Position numbers and translations under genes: made by a program. A DNA stretch of 64,000 nucleotides from Branchiostoma floridae (taxonomy: Eukaryota > Chordata > Leptocardii > Amphioxiformes > Branchiostomatidae). The notes under the pieces were generated by a model. That model made no database searches. It was not told where the DNA came from and saw nothing but the letters and a program-made list of their open reading frames with translations. Each line of letters begins with the position of its first letter. Position 1 is the first letter of the stretch. Location: NCBI RefSeq assembly GCF_000003815.2, contig NC_049986.1, positions 18,758,946-18,822,945 on the forward strand, written 5' to 3'. This document shows, in pieces, positions 33,130 through 44,700 of the stretch.

Positions 33130-34103
33130 TAAACTGATGTTGACAATCAGTAGAAAATAGTTAGAAAGTGAAATACAATGTATTTGAAAAAAGTTTGTAA
33201 CTCATCTCAACAACTCCGTATTACATTGTAACAATGTTGCTGTGATAAATAAAGATAAGAAAAGTCAGCAGTTTGGTGAAGAGTTTTTACTATAATGTAG
33301 ATATGCTTTTCTAGTATTGATTAACTGGTCCCAGAGGTTTATATCACTTGTGTCTGAGCCATGTTTGTACATTGGACACTGTCTGATGTGAGGTGAATTA
33401 AGAAATGACTATGAACATGGACTTGGGATGTTAAAATTTAAAGTTAATGTCCACTGTGCTCCATTCCATCCAGCCTTCCTCCATCTGCTAAGTTCCTCAA
33501 ACGAGTCTCTCAAACCTGGGTAATATAAATAGCAAAGAAAAAGGACCACAATGTAAATATCAGTCAGATCATAGCACTATGAATTGAAAATCTTGTTCAG
33601 AATTCACTCTAAATAGTTGTATGATAAGCTATGCTACACCAGTCCCCCCTGCGATACTTATAGAACAGTCCCGCAATGAGGTCACGTGACTAGCGCCCGC
33701 CATCTTGAATTGTAATAGTTAAAGTATAGTAGTATCGGCGCCGCACATTTTAACCAAAAACAGGGACTTAAAATGCTTGTAGAGCACGGAAACTCCGTAC
33801 ACATTAATGGGACACCATCTTGAACAAGTTTGTGGCGGTAGGTTTAGGTGCCGTTGCGCGACGGCGGATATTTTTGTGGATATAGTGGGCATTCGCTAAA
33901 AAGACATTTTGTTGGGCGTTCGCTAAAAAGACCATCGAAAATCGTAAACTTTGATTTATGTCACTTTGGGTGGATGGATTGACTTGAAACTCAGGATTAA
34001 TATATGGGAGCATAACGTGGACATATTCCAAGCAAAAAAATTGAGATTCGTGCAGCGCGGACTTCTCCAGAGTGGGCGTTTGTGGGCATTCGCTAAAAAG
34101 ACC
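33130..34103 (-). repeat. right terminal inverted repeat of the 30 kb element
   Basis: Reverse-complement partner of 3921-4860. It ends CGCTAAAAAGACC at 34103. The outer ~500 bp are nearly identical to the left copy, while the inner part has diverged. The open frames at 33804-34151 and 3993-4220 are the same TIR sequence read in one frame and are not treated as genes. Confidence 0.85.
33681..33706 (-). promoter_or_regulatory. E-box and YY1-like motifs in the right TIR
   Basis: GTCACGTGAC (33681-33690) followed by CCGCCATCTT (33697-33706), the mirror of the left TIR pair. Both motifs stay intact even though indels have accumulated elsewhere in the repeats. Confidence 0.4.
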
Positions 34104-34488
34104 ATGCGCAAAAGGGAAGCTTACGGCTGTATCCCCTCTCCACAGCATCAAGATTAGATCTACTTTTAAATATCAGGTCAAATTCACGAAAGTCCTCAGC
34201 AACAGTTGACAGTTTGGTCTTTGCCTTTTGGATGCCTGTTGTAACGGGTGACACATGCACATTCTTAGCTTTTCGGGTAGAAATTTGCTCCATGATCTTC
34301 TTTGCATATCCGATGCGATGGACAAGAACCTCTTGTTCATCCGCGTACTCACATCTGCCAAGGGCATCTTTATAGAAACCAATAGCATATGCCAAAAGAG
34401 TCGTGCTTCGAGTGAGCTTTCCTTTTCCCAGGCTGGCATCACCAATACTTTTTAGAGTAACAACTTCAATTAGTTTATTGCTAGTCAT
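34104..34488 (-). CDS. 5' coding part of the interrupted DUF294-like/TPR gene (first 128 codons)
   Basis: Starts at an ATG at 34488 (MTSNKLIEVVTLK). An in-frame TAG lies four codons upstream, so this start is well supported. The product has the same helical unit as the exon at 3920-3313: L-K-S-I-G-D-A-S-L-G-K, then GFYKDALGRCEYADEQEV and HRIGYAKKI. The reading frame runs into the inverted-repeat end at 34103, leaving one base of a codon. The exon at 3920 supplies the other two bases, and the frame continues as ..[18 protein letters not shown]... 385 + 608 nt equals exactly 331 codons. The two pieces are therefore one original exon. On this haplotype the gene would be truncated just inside the insertion (CAWSF, then stop). 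Confidence 0.85.
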
Positions 34489-35713
34489 TATGGAAAACGT
34501 CTATACGTCATTGCAGGGCAAATTCTACCGTATCTGGAACCTCAGAAAAGGGTTTTACTAGCCTACCATGACACACATGGGTTCCGGTGTGCACACTGTC
34601 CGGTGAGAGTTGCACAACGCATTGTTTTTGTAGCTTTTTCTAACCTGAACTTTGTCACAGCCTGAGTGAGTGGATGATGCAATCGCTTGGACGTTGCTTT
34701 ATAATCACGCTGTGAATATTTAACTTCAGCTTTATCACCCTAGCAGTGGTCTAGAACATTCGTGGAGTGACGTGTTGTTGGCCACATAGTCCTGTTGGGA
34801 TGAAATAGCCACGTGATATTATCATAACCCCAATCGTGTCTTTTCACATAGCTAAGTAGATTAGATTCGTCATTTACTGTCCCCATGACTGACACTTAGG
34901 ACCTAAAATATGCTCATGATCACTGAGTCTGTCTCCGGCAGTTTCCAAAACTGGCTACATTTACTGTATAATCTAACGTTATGTACATTGTAACATACAT
35001 GGCACTCCGGATCCATACAGGGGCCTTCGTAGAAAATATTACACACCTGTTCCGTCTTGTCAAGTCTTCGATGGTCTTTGTATGATCTCATATATATATA
35101 TGTTGGAGGTAAAAAAAGGGACGGTCGCACCACTACCACTGGTACGAGAGAAAGAGGGAGTCAAAGGCGTGGACTCACTCTTTGCACTGACTGGGGCTTC
35201 TGGGAAGGGGGTTGCCCCTCTGCCTTATACGCTGGACAGAACAACAAAATGTACTCTCCTGGCAAATGGGGAGTGCAATTAAACGGCTTCTGGTGCTACT
35301 GTACAAACAAATAAACAAACAAACATTTCTTGTCATGAAATCTTTAAAAAAGGATTTTCACTCGTAGTAACTTCAGAGTAATATCTTTTTTTTAAATCGT
35401 GTGTTGGCCGTTTACACAATTATCAAATCATATTTCCCAAACTATTTGCATTTCCTAGTTTCCTCGCTAGAAGCGCTGCTGACACAGGATATGGGACGAG
35501 CCACTTCATTAGCAACATACTTAAATTAAAAATCAATAGAATTAAAAGAAATTCTACAGTAGAATATTATCAACAAACAATATTCTAATAGTCTTGTATT
35601 TTAACAAAGTTTAATTATCGATGGAAAACTTCGGCAAAAGCCGCAGAACACTTTAGCCGCACCCCTCTGTTACAAGAGCCTCTGTAATACGAACCCCCCC
35701 TGTCACGTGACTT
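34489..35713. other. intergenic region between two divergent host genes
   Basis: Lies between the minus-strand nucleotidyltransferase gene (start 34488) and the plus-strand RGS3-like gene (start 35714), and presumably holds both promoters. A fragment related to MITE family A is at ~35265-35325 (AGTGCAATTAAACGGCTTCTG). GTCACGTGAC at 35702-35711 sits directly before the RGS3-like start codon. Confidence 0.5.
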
Positions 35714-35766
35714 ATGTACACTTTGCCCAACGACCAAACAAGCCGAATGGAGGCAGATTTGAAACG
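35714..35766 (+). CDS. candidate first coding exon of the RGS3-like gene
   Basis: ATG at 35714 opens MYTLPNDQTSRMEADLK and ends CG/GTAAGTTGG, a strong donor. Its phase fits the acceptor CCCAG at 37535, giving ..LKR-MDVPQSP. It is short and supported only by splice consensus and phase. Confidence 0.5.
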
Positions 35767-38700
35767 GTAAGTTGGAAACCAAACTCGTTTCTTCTTTCTA
35801 ACTCATTTCTGTGGCTTCTAGTCAGGATGAAGCTAACGTCAACACATTGTTACGGTACTGTTCAATTTGTCGAGGGCGATCCGGGTCGTTTTAGGCTGAA
35901 ATACGTACCGTGAAATTTCGCTGAATGGTGGGTGGGAGGGGGGCAAATATGGCGGGACATTTTTCGAACAACGGGACCTGACAGCTTCTCGTGTCTATAT
36001 TACCTTTGTTTCCTGGGGAAAGCCTGTTTGGACTCAGGTTGTCATGGTTGTAGAAGATTTGAATGCTCAATGATTAGAATGCCGTGCAAAGTTTTGCGCT
36101 TTGGAAAAGTACAATCCTTTGTTTTGAACTGCACGGTTCGAAAATGAAGTGTTCGGAACTGTTCCGCATATTTAGTGGATAGTGCCAGGACACCAAAACT
36201 AAAACCGCATGTTTATAACTTCATGCAAAACAGAAGACTTGGTTACTCAATTTGCTGATTTCGTATAGTTATAGTTGATAATTGATTTCTGCATTTTTTT
36301 TTACTAAATGATTATGTGTTTGTTGTACAGATGAGGGTAATTACCAATATAAACATCCGAAACGGTTGTGCTGTCTCTTTTGATGTTCCCCATTGCCATT
36401 GGTGTGCCTTTCTTGACGTAGTTACAACAATATCCAAGAAAAGGATATTATATATGATATATGAAAACCTGCTAGAATTAGATGGTTATGAATTTGCACT
36501 CTCCCATTATGAAATTATGACACTGGTGGCATTATAAAAACTATAATGGCAATCATAGCCCGTATAAAAAAACCTCCACTTGCTTTTACTAGTCTGTTAC
36601 TTTCATCTCACACTCTCCACCAATAAAGATAGCTGATCTTTCAATACTTTCTAATCAGAGGTAGGATGGTGCTGCTAGCTATCTTCTTTTGACAGCTGCC
36701 CATGTATCCAACAGCAATTCAGAAGAAGTTTAGTTATCTCCACTTTCAACTTATGCTTGAAGAGTTGTTCCCAAGTGGTGTGTTACGCTGAAGGGCGGTT
36801 ATACTGGCTATACAGATACTAGTACAGATACGAATACGGAAACAAATTTGTACAGATACAGATCCACTCTGTCATTTTTTCAGACTCAACTGCCTGGAAG
36901 TAATGAGTCTGCAGCTGCTATGTGTACTGGTTTGCTGACAACAAATGTCTCTTTGTTGAACTGTGTGCACACAGACTGACAGAGTAAGGTCTGTTATTAT
37001 AAAGCTGTTTGAGAGAGACAGACTGTACTGGTCAGTTTGCAGTTCCACTCTATAATGGGGCTCAAAACGTGTGTTTTTCACACCTCTGCTCAACGGTTTT
37101 CACAAGTCATCATTTAACAGTGGTCTGACTCTTACCCTTGTCACTGGTTGGTGAGAGATTTACCGGTAAACAGAAAAGTAAAAATGAAAAGTAGACAAAG
37201 TTTGGTAAATCAACAGGAGTGAATTTTCTTAGTTGTCTCCAAGCAGATAGATAAATGGTGTTGTGCTCTTTTTGCTCTTTTGGTAGTGATGTTTACATGG
37301 CACCTTTTCCACTTGTCACCTTACCACATGTTCACGTAAGCGTGAAAGCGTATTATGTTTTTGTAAGTTGGAAACCTAAATTAGCTCCAAGGTGGATAGA
37401 AAGTTGAATATACAACTTCTAAGTTGTTCCATTACTTTAGATCGTGCAATTGACAGTTGTTTTTTCTCTATGCTCCTGTAGCCTCAGCTTTTAAGTTGTT
37501 AGTGCTCACCAAGTCTGAACCAGAAGTGTTCCCAGGATGGACGTGCCACAGAGTCCTGCCAAACGACCTCGGAGAGAACCACCTCCGTCTCGACCCAAAC
37601 AGCGTAGAGCCTCTGGCAGGAGAAGCATCGGGCCATCAACTAGTGCCAGCGCGAGGAAAAAGGTCATCGCTTCAAAGGTCGTCCACGCTTCAAGAGTTGT
37701 CCATGCGCGAAAGACACGAACCGCGCTGTTCAAATCTGCTGGTAACAAGAGGAAAAGGAGCGTGGTGAATGAGGATCAGATCAAAGGCAAAGGTGAGATG
37801 AACATTTTGTTTTTACTGCACACCCTGACAAACCCCCTCGTGGCATAGGGCCTGGAGAAAAAAAAGGCTCTGGTGTAAATGAGTACTCGCAAGGAAATTT
37901 TTGTCTGATAATTGTAATATGTGTAAACAACTTGATCAAGTTATAGGTTAGATGGGTTAGATGTGCATGGTGTCCCAAAAACAGTAAAAAAAAAAAACAC
38001 AGTAAAAAGAAACATGCTGCTTTTGCTCCAGCTTATAATATTTATTGTTCCCAGATACATGTTTGTACATGTCTTGACTTTGCCATGTTTGTTGTTTAGG
38101 ACTGCTGAAGCTCGCAATCTACAAGAACTCTGGATTTGTGACAGTTCACAGTAAGTAGATAAATATCAACATGATTTTACATGGAACTGTTCTGTACACA
38201 AATCTTCTGTAATTGTATTTTACCCCTGAATACACTTTTCACATGAAAACAAAATATTAAAGATGGTAAACTGCTAACATTTTCATTTTAGCCATTCAGT
38301 TTCATTGTCTTGTTACAACATTGAACGGTATAGTTTGGTCTCCGTTTGTGTGTGTGTGTCTGCAGAAGAAACCTTTTTGTTTTGGATGGATTTTGATTAT
38401 ATTTGGAATAGAGGTATGTGTTGAGAGCACCAAGGTCAGGTTAGAGCCTCCTGGTTGCTATCATTGGTACTGCAGCAGAATATCTTGTGTTTGTATCTTT
38501 TCTCCATGTAACTGTTTGTATGTGCTTGTGTTGTAGTCATGCAGGGGAAAGGACTGATGCCCAGAGAGAGAAAAGTCTGTGACTCCTATGTCAAGGTAAA
38601 TACGATCAGCAATCTGTCTAGAAAAAATCTTGTTTTCTGTGTAAAAATTTTTTGGGGGGGGGGGGCAATATTGTGTATAATTTACACAGGTACACTTTAG

Positions 38701-41700
38701 ACGAGGGCTGTATCCAGGGCCCGGTGTTCCACGCTAGATTGGAATTTGCTTGTTTTGACGGACAATTTTTTTTTAGATATGAACTTCATGACATGAAATT
38801 GTATTTTCGTAAGCTGAAAAAGATGACAGTTTCAATGACAAAAATTAACAACACCATCTCCCAAACAGTGGGAATTGGGATTGGGAAGGAAAACATTTAA
38901 GATGCAAACAGCTCAATATGGTAGACACCGTAACCTAATATGTACCATTGCTGTCTGTCTTAATATTTTGTATGTGTTGGCATTCAGAAAAGCTATTGTC
39001 TGATACTGATAAGAGTTCTAGACACCACTGTTTGAAATTTTCCACATTCCCCTGTTCCCCCCAGCTGTCCCTGGTGCCAGACTGTGGTAGGAAGACCAGG
39101 TGTAAGACTGAGATAATCCATGACACCAGGAAACCTAACTACCAGGAAACTTTCTCACTGTAAGTATATCGTATATGTTTAACCAAATACCATTGTAAAA
39201 TTGAACTTGTCATTTTGTGTAATAGATTCTGATTGCTCGCAATTATTCGTGTGAATTACATTTTGTAATCATGCAAAGCGTTAAGGGCAAGGCTTGAAAT
39301 GCTAACCTGCAGTATGTCGGGAAAAGAACTTTAGATTTCATGAAAGATATATGGCAACTTGCTAATAGTTTTATAGGAATGCAAAGTTGATTTTCTGCTG
39401 TTATTTTCTGTTGGGATTGTTAACATGTGTATTTCAAGTGTAACATTCCATCCCTGCTGAGGCTATGCTAAAGTTTGACATTTCTATAACCCAGGGAGAT
39501 CAGCGATGAAGATGTTGGCAGACGCCTGCAGATCGCTGTGTGGAACAGAGACAAGCAGAAGAAGTAAGGGTTTGTTTGATATTGATAAAGATAAAAATTC
39601 ATACAAATGTTTTATAACTTAGTCATGTTTCAACCAACAAACAGGAAGCTATAAAAAAGTATTCAATAAAATAAAACAGTTGTAACTAGTCTAGCCTGGG
39701 TAACTGTTATAAACTCTGCCTCAATCTTTTCCCTGGCCAATGAAAACACATTGAGGCAGCAACTTCTATGAAGGATGGTACTGAGACAAAGCTGTGACAA
39801 TTTCTAGATTTGGTCCAATTTTTTCTCCTCAGACTAGAATAGAAAGCCCTATTTTCTTCAGAATAGTATGTTTTGATTCTTTCTGCCTTTAAGCTAAGTT
39901 TAAGCTAAGTTTAAGCTAATCTTCAGTTGACATTTTAAAAATCAATCACTTTTGTGGGAAAAAAAAAAAAGATATGTAAAAACTTGCCTCCCACCCAGGT
40001 GCAGTGAGTTACTGGGCTGCATGTCCTTCGGAGTGGACAGGATGCTGGATCAGACTAAGGTGAGTACATCACAAAAATATACTAATTATGCTCATTATTT
40101 CATTACCTTGGCTAAGTACACTACAGTTTTCCAAGTCACAATGCCAACAATACACAAATCGTTAGAAAAACCTATTCAACTACACTATAAGGAAACTAAA
40201 GATTAAGCTAGTACTCAGGACAAAATGCTTGTGATGAGAAGCTTTCACCTTGCATCCACCATGGTTTCTTTAGCTCTGAATTTTCACGTGACCAGAGGGT
40301 TGCAGGTCTGACTTTTTCCAAAATCATATCCAGTTGCTGGTCAATGTATAAAGTAGAGTAGATTCATCCCTCAAGCTACCGACATCTTGCACACTGCAGT
40401 CGTCCCTCAGAAAGACATCTGGAGCAGCATAGTTCAAGTTTTGAACTTTTATTCAGCCTGTCGGCCAAGTTTCTTGTCAATGAGTACAAATGTAACTGCT
40501 TTATGGCATGCTGATTGAACAAATAGTATTTTCACAAGTGTAGATGCTTTAAGGATTTCAAGCATTCCAGAGACATACTGACAATAATCTTGGACAGTGT
40601 TTTAAGGATTACCCTTTGATTTAAATCGAAATTCCCGTCCCTGACCCTGCACTACGAAAAAGCCAGAATATTCTTCACTACTCTAAGGATGTGAGCTTTA
40701 TCCGGAAGAAGAAGATAATCTGGCGACCTGATTTCGCTTCATTTACAATCAGGGTTGTTGGGCTTTTAGGCAAGTATATTAGATTACATGCATGCATGTA
40801 CTTTACTTGTAGATACATTCATTGTTTGTAGTATTCAGATGACATGTGATCAGCTACGTGCTGCCATGCACATGTGTCTGTAATGAATCCAGAATGATCT
40901 ATCTGTGCCTGGGTCTCATTTCAACTTGTGAATACCAGGGAAAGGCAGGACTCAAATTGTTTTAGGTCTTAGACACAAGAAGACCACTGTGATGTTCAGG
41001 TATTTGTTGTACATTAGTCTGAATATTGTTGTATTTTACATCTAAGATTATGTGCAGATAGAAATATTGCAGGAAAACCTTTTTTTACATATGATTAATG
41101 GCAAGACAGATATCTGTATTTTGGTGATGTTTGGTAATTTCAAAAGCTCTTTTCTGAGTGTATTGCCTGATGCTTATGATCACCCTCTGACTTTCTGACT
41201 GAGTCTCAGTGATATTTATTAAATTGTTGATGATAAATTTGGTTGACTGAAGGATGAGCACTTTGAAAGATCGTACTATAGTATTTGGGCATATGGTACA
41301 TTGCAGAAAATGGTTAACTGCAACAGGGTGTCATTATGAATGTAGAAGACTTGCATTTTTCCTTATCTTACCACCTTGAATGGAATCAACTCTGTCACGG
41401 AGTCCTGTAGCTTATTCGTGTCTAACAGAATGGATTAAGGTCACGCTAACGTAAAAGTCCTTTTCCCATTTCACATGTTTTGCATGTCATCAAGCGAAAT
41501 GTCCTCTCACCACTAGAGCTCCAAAGAGCCAGTACTCCAAATCCCATCCGTTCATTACATGACACACACAGGTACCATGGACCTGGTGCTCCAATCTGCA
41601 TAAAAGGCCATTTCCTCTCCCTGTAATGACATGGCCGTCCTTTCCTGATTTGCACCCATTTGTGTTAAGAGCTCTTTAATAGCCTTATGCATGTTCCACG

Positions 41701-44700
41701 TGCCTGTATGAGATGCGGTGGAGAAAAAACCAATTTTTCCTGCTCTGGAGCTTAGGAAGTGGTAGCTTTTTGGATCAAGCTTTGGGCCTAGAAGGAGAAA
41801 GTCATTGTGCTTGGAACTTCTTATGTCAAGACTGAGTTGATCTCAGAATCAGTTGGATCCCAAAGTTGGATTTGCCTCAGCTGTTCTGCACTTTGGCTGG
41901 AGTGGCATCTTTGGCATTTGCTAATCTGGGACTACCAGCTGCAAGTGGATTTAGTGAATGTTTCAGTGGGCAGTGGAATTCTCTTGGATCGAAGCTTGAG
42001 CAGCCTCTTCTTTGGGGTGTTCGCTGGAGAGAAGACTAGACATTTTTTCATCCTTTTCAGTCGGTAGCAAGGTTTGATGACTGAAAAACAGCGTACTGTG
42101 CAGTTTCAGGGACACATACTTTTGTGACTAATGTTGGTACTGTACATATGTATATCTTTTTAAGCATATGAAAATCTGACAACAATTGTTGTTGAGATTC
42201 ATATCAATATTGTCATCTTTGTTTGGCTGGAGCATTTTCTGAAGAATTGTGCCATCCTACAATGTACATTGGATCTCGGAAGGTATATCAATTGTTATCC
42301 ATGATAGCAGTTCATTTGTTTTGTCTAGGGATTGTACAGATTTAAACAACCAAACGTAACACAAAATTTCTGTGTGTCATCGTCCTCCTAAAGCACTGTA
42401 AACTACAGCTATACTGTTACAATCAGAGCTGCTCATATGACATTACAGCATCTGCTCATTAGTGATCTCCAGATGGGTGCGAGAAAACACTTTAGATTCT
42501 TGCATTTCACATCTCACACCTGTTTGTAACTTCTGTATCAGATTTCCCCATTTAGTTCAACATTTGTTGTCCAAAAATCACGATAGAGGGATGTTACATC
42601 TGGGCATGGTGCCTTGGGCTGCTGTGAACAGGATGCGGTGTGTATTTTAAAGCTCCGAACAGGACAGAACTCAGCTGTAGAAACATTAGCATGTCAGCCC
42701 GCAGTATTCAAATATCTGTATTGTTATTGTGAGTATAACGATAGCCATCTTTGTGGCTAACTGTAATCATTCATCCAAAATAGTGAGCAGGGCAGACCGT
42801 CTAGAGATTGTACAAATGTAAAATGACCAAAAGAAGCACATGCTTTTGACGACTGTGTTAAACCCTACTGTGAAATCATTCGTTCAAAATACTGAGCAGG
42901 ATACATGTGCACCATTGCTGGCCAGACTATTAGCTGTATCAGTTTATTGATCAATTGTGGTATGACCCATGCTGTAAGTAAGTGTAACACCCAGACGTCC
43001 TTGTTTGTTGTTATTAATAAGTCTTGTTACTGTTAATGCTTCAGCCTTGTACCTACTGTACATGCTCTTCCTTTGAAAGATCTTAGTTAAAACACATGTA
43101 ACAGAACAGTTGCTAATTGCATGAAAGCTTGTCAATGAATGATTTGTGAATGTAAACATAGTTTTGTCTCAAAACAGGACATTCTCAGTTCAAAAATCCA
43201 TACAGACCAGAGCCAAGTTTTGTTGTAGAAACAAGCACATGTGCGTCAAACTGTGACGCACGTCACTGCAATTCATATATTGTAAGATATATATATAAAT
43301 CAGGGCGCAAAGTACCCTTACTGCATCTTGCTATTTGCAAAAAGACTGTAAGATTTCAGGAAAAAACTGTTAAATATAAGATTCTGTACTTCCAATTGGC
43401 ATTAACTGAAGCAATACGTACAGACTTTGTATTATAAACCAAACATTGCAGAAAATAGTATTACAAGCCCTTTTAATTATGCCAATGTTCTGACATATAC
43501 ACCGAACAGGATGCAGCGTTAATATCAAAGACTGTTGCAGGTCTGTACCCATATTGATTAGTCAGTACAACAGTTATTCCTGTCCATTGCAATAACACCT
43601 CAGATACACATCTCTGTTGTTGTGTGAGGCTATAATTCATAAATCATGCCGGTGTACTACCTGCTGGTGTTGGCGCCTCTGGTCGGCCTGATCGTGTTTC
43701 TGCTGTTGCCCCACCTGTTCCCGAGACAGGTGGTGAACGGATGGTACTACCTGCTGGACGAGAAGGTGGGCATCCACAAGCACCTGAAGGCCGTCAACAA
43801 GAAAGACAATAAGAAGACAGGTGAGAGATCTCTAAGTCACATTCAGTGTTCAAATACCAGTTTTCCACTAGATGGCTTAAATCTAAGGCTTCATTTACAA
43901 TTCAGTTACATAACTTACATGTATCAGGACTTGCATCTACATTTTCTATGATTCCTGAAGGCCGTCAACAAGAAAGACAATAAGAAGACAGGTGAGAGAT
44001 CTCTGATTCTAAGTCACATCCAGTTTTTAGTGTTCATGAGACCAATTTTCCACTTGATGGCCACCCTTGTTCTACGAGATGTCTTGTCTGAGCCTAAATG
44101 TTTATATTCTGTTGTTGACTGGCAATGTTTACGTGTGACTTGTTAGCTACATGTTTGTTTCAGGAACTGCTAAGTGCTTGAACATTTTATCTCTTTATTT
44201 TTCATGCAAAACATTCCATGGATGACATGCAAAGGTTAACATGAAAAACACAAAATCTTTTAGTCTCCATTGAAGATTGCCTATTGCAAGAATGCAGACT
44301 GACCCAAAGGTGTATTTTGTCATTTTTAGTCCTGGAAAGTTTACATGTACATGATTGTGTGCTACAGTAGCCGGTAGAGGTGGGTACCGGTATAGAAAAT
44401 TCAGGTCCAGGTATGGTCCAGGTCCAGAGGATCATGTCCAGGTACGGACCTGAACCTGGACCTAATTATCTGTCAAAACTTGTGAATGGGCAATGCTCAA
44501 AACAATGGTCCATTTTGCTACAAAGGATGCTGTTTCGTGGCATACTAGTTTCCAACGTTCATCAACAATTGAAAATCCTATTATGAAAACAACACTAACT
44601 GCCTCTGTTTCAGACCAAATTTGACTGTAGAAGCCTGGTAAAAATGACTATAAACTCTAATCTACTTCGCTTGTGTTCTTTTCTTGGATCTTTAAGCCCC

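Larger units (their letters stand above)
3921..34103. mobile_element. ~30.2 kb Mutator-like / Pack-MULE-like composite element
   Basis: The left end reads GGTCTTTTTAGCG and the right end is its exact inverse. Inverted similarity continues inward for roughly 0.9-1 kb on each side. Identity stops abruptly at 3921 and 34103, and outside these points the two flanks join as one open reading frame. The interior holds a MULE-type DDE transposase fused to an OTU domain, a captured gamma-adaptin fragment, a zinc-finger gene, an RGG gene and nested younger repeats. MULEs typically have long terminal inverted repeats and some capture host genes, which is the basis for the name. MULEs also normally make 8-11 bp target duplications, and none is visible here (left flank ..GGGGAG, right flank ATGCGC..). 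The exact superfamily is therefore an inference. Confidence 0.75.

Noticed and set aside
33804-34151. 115-codon ORF in the right TIR
   Set aside because: It partly duplicates the left-TIR frame, contains the terminal repeat motifs read as protein, and crosses the insertion boundary.
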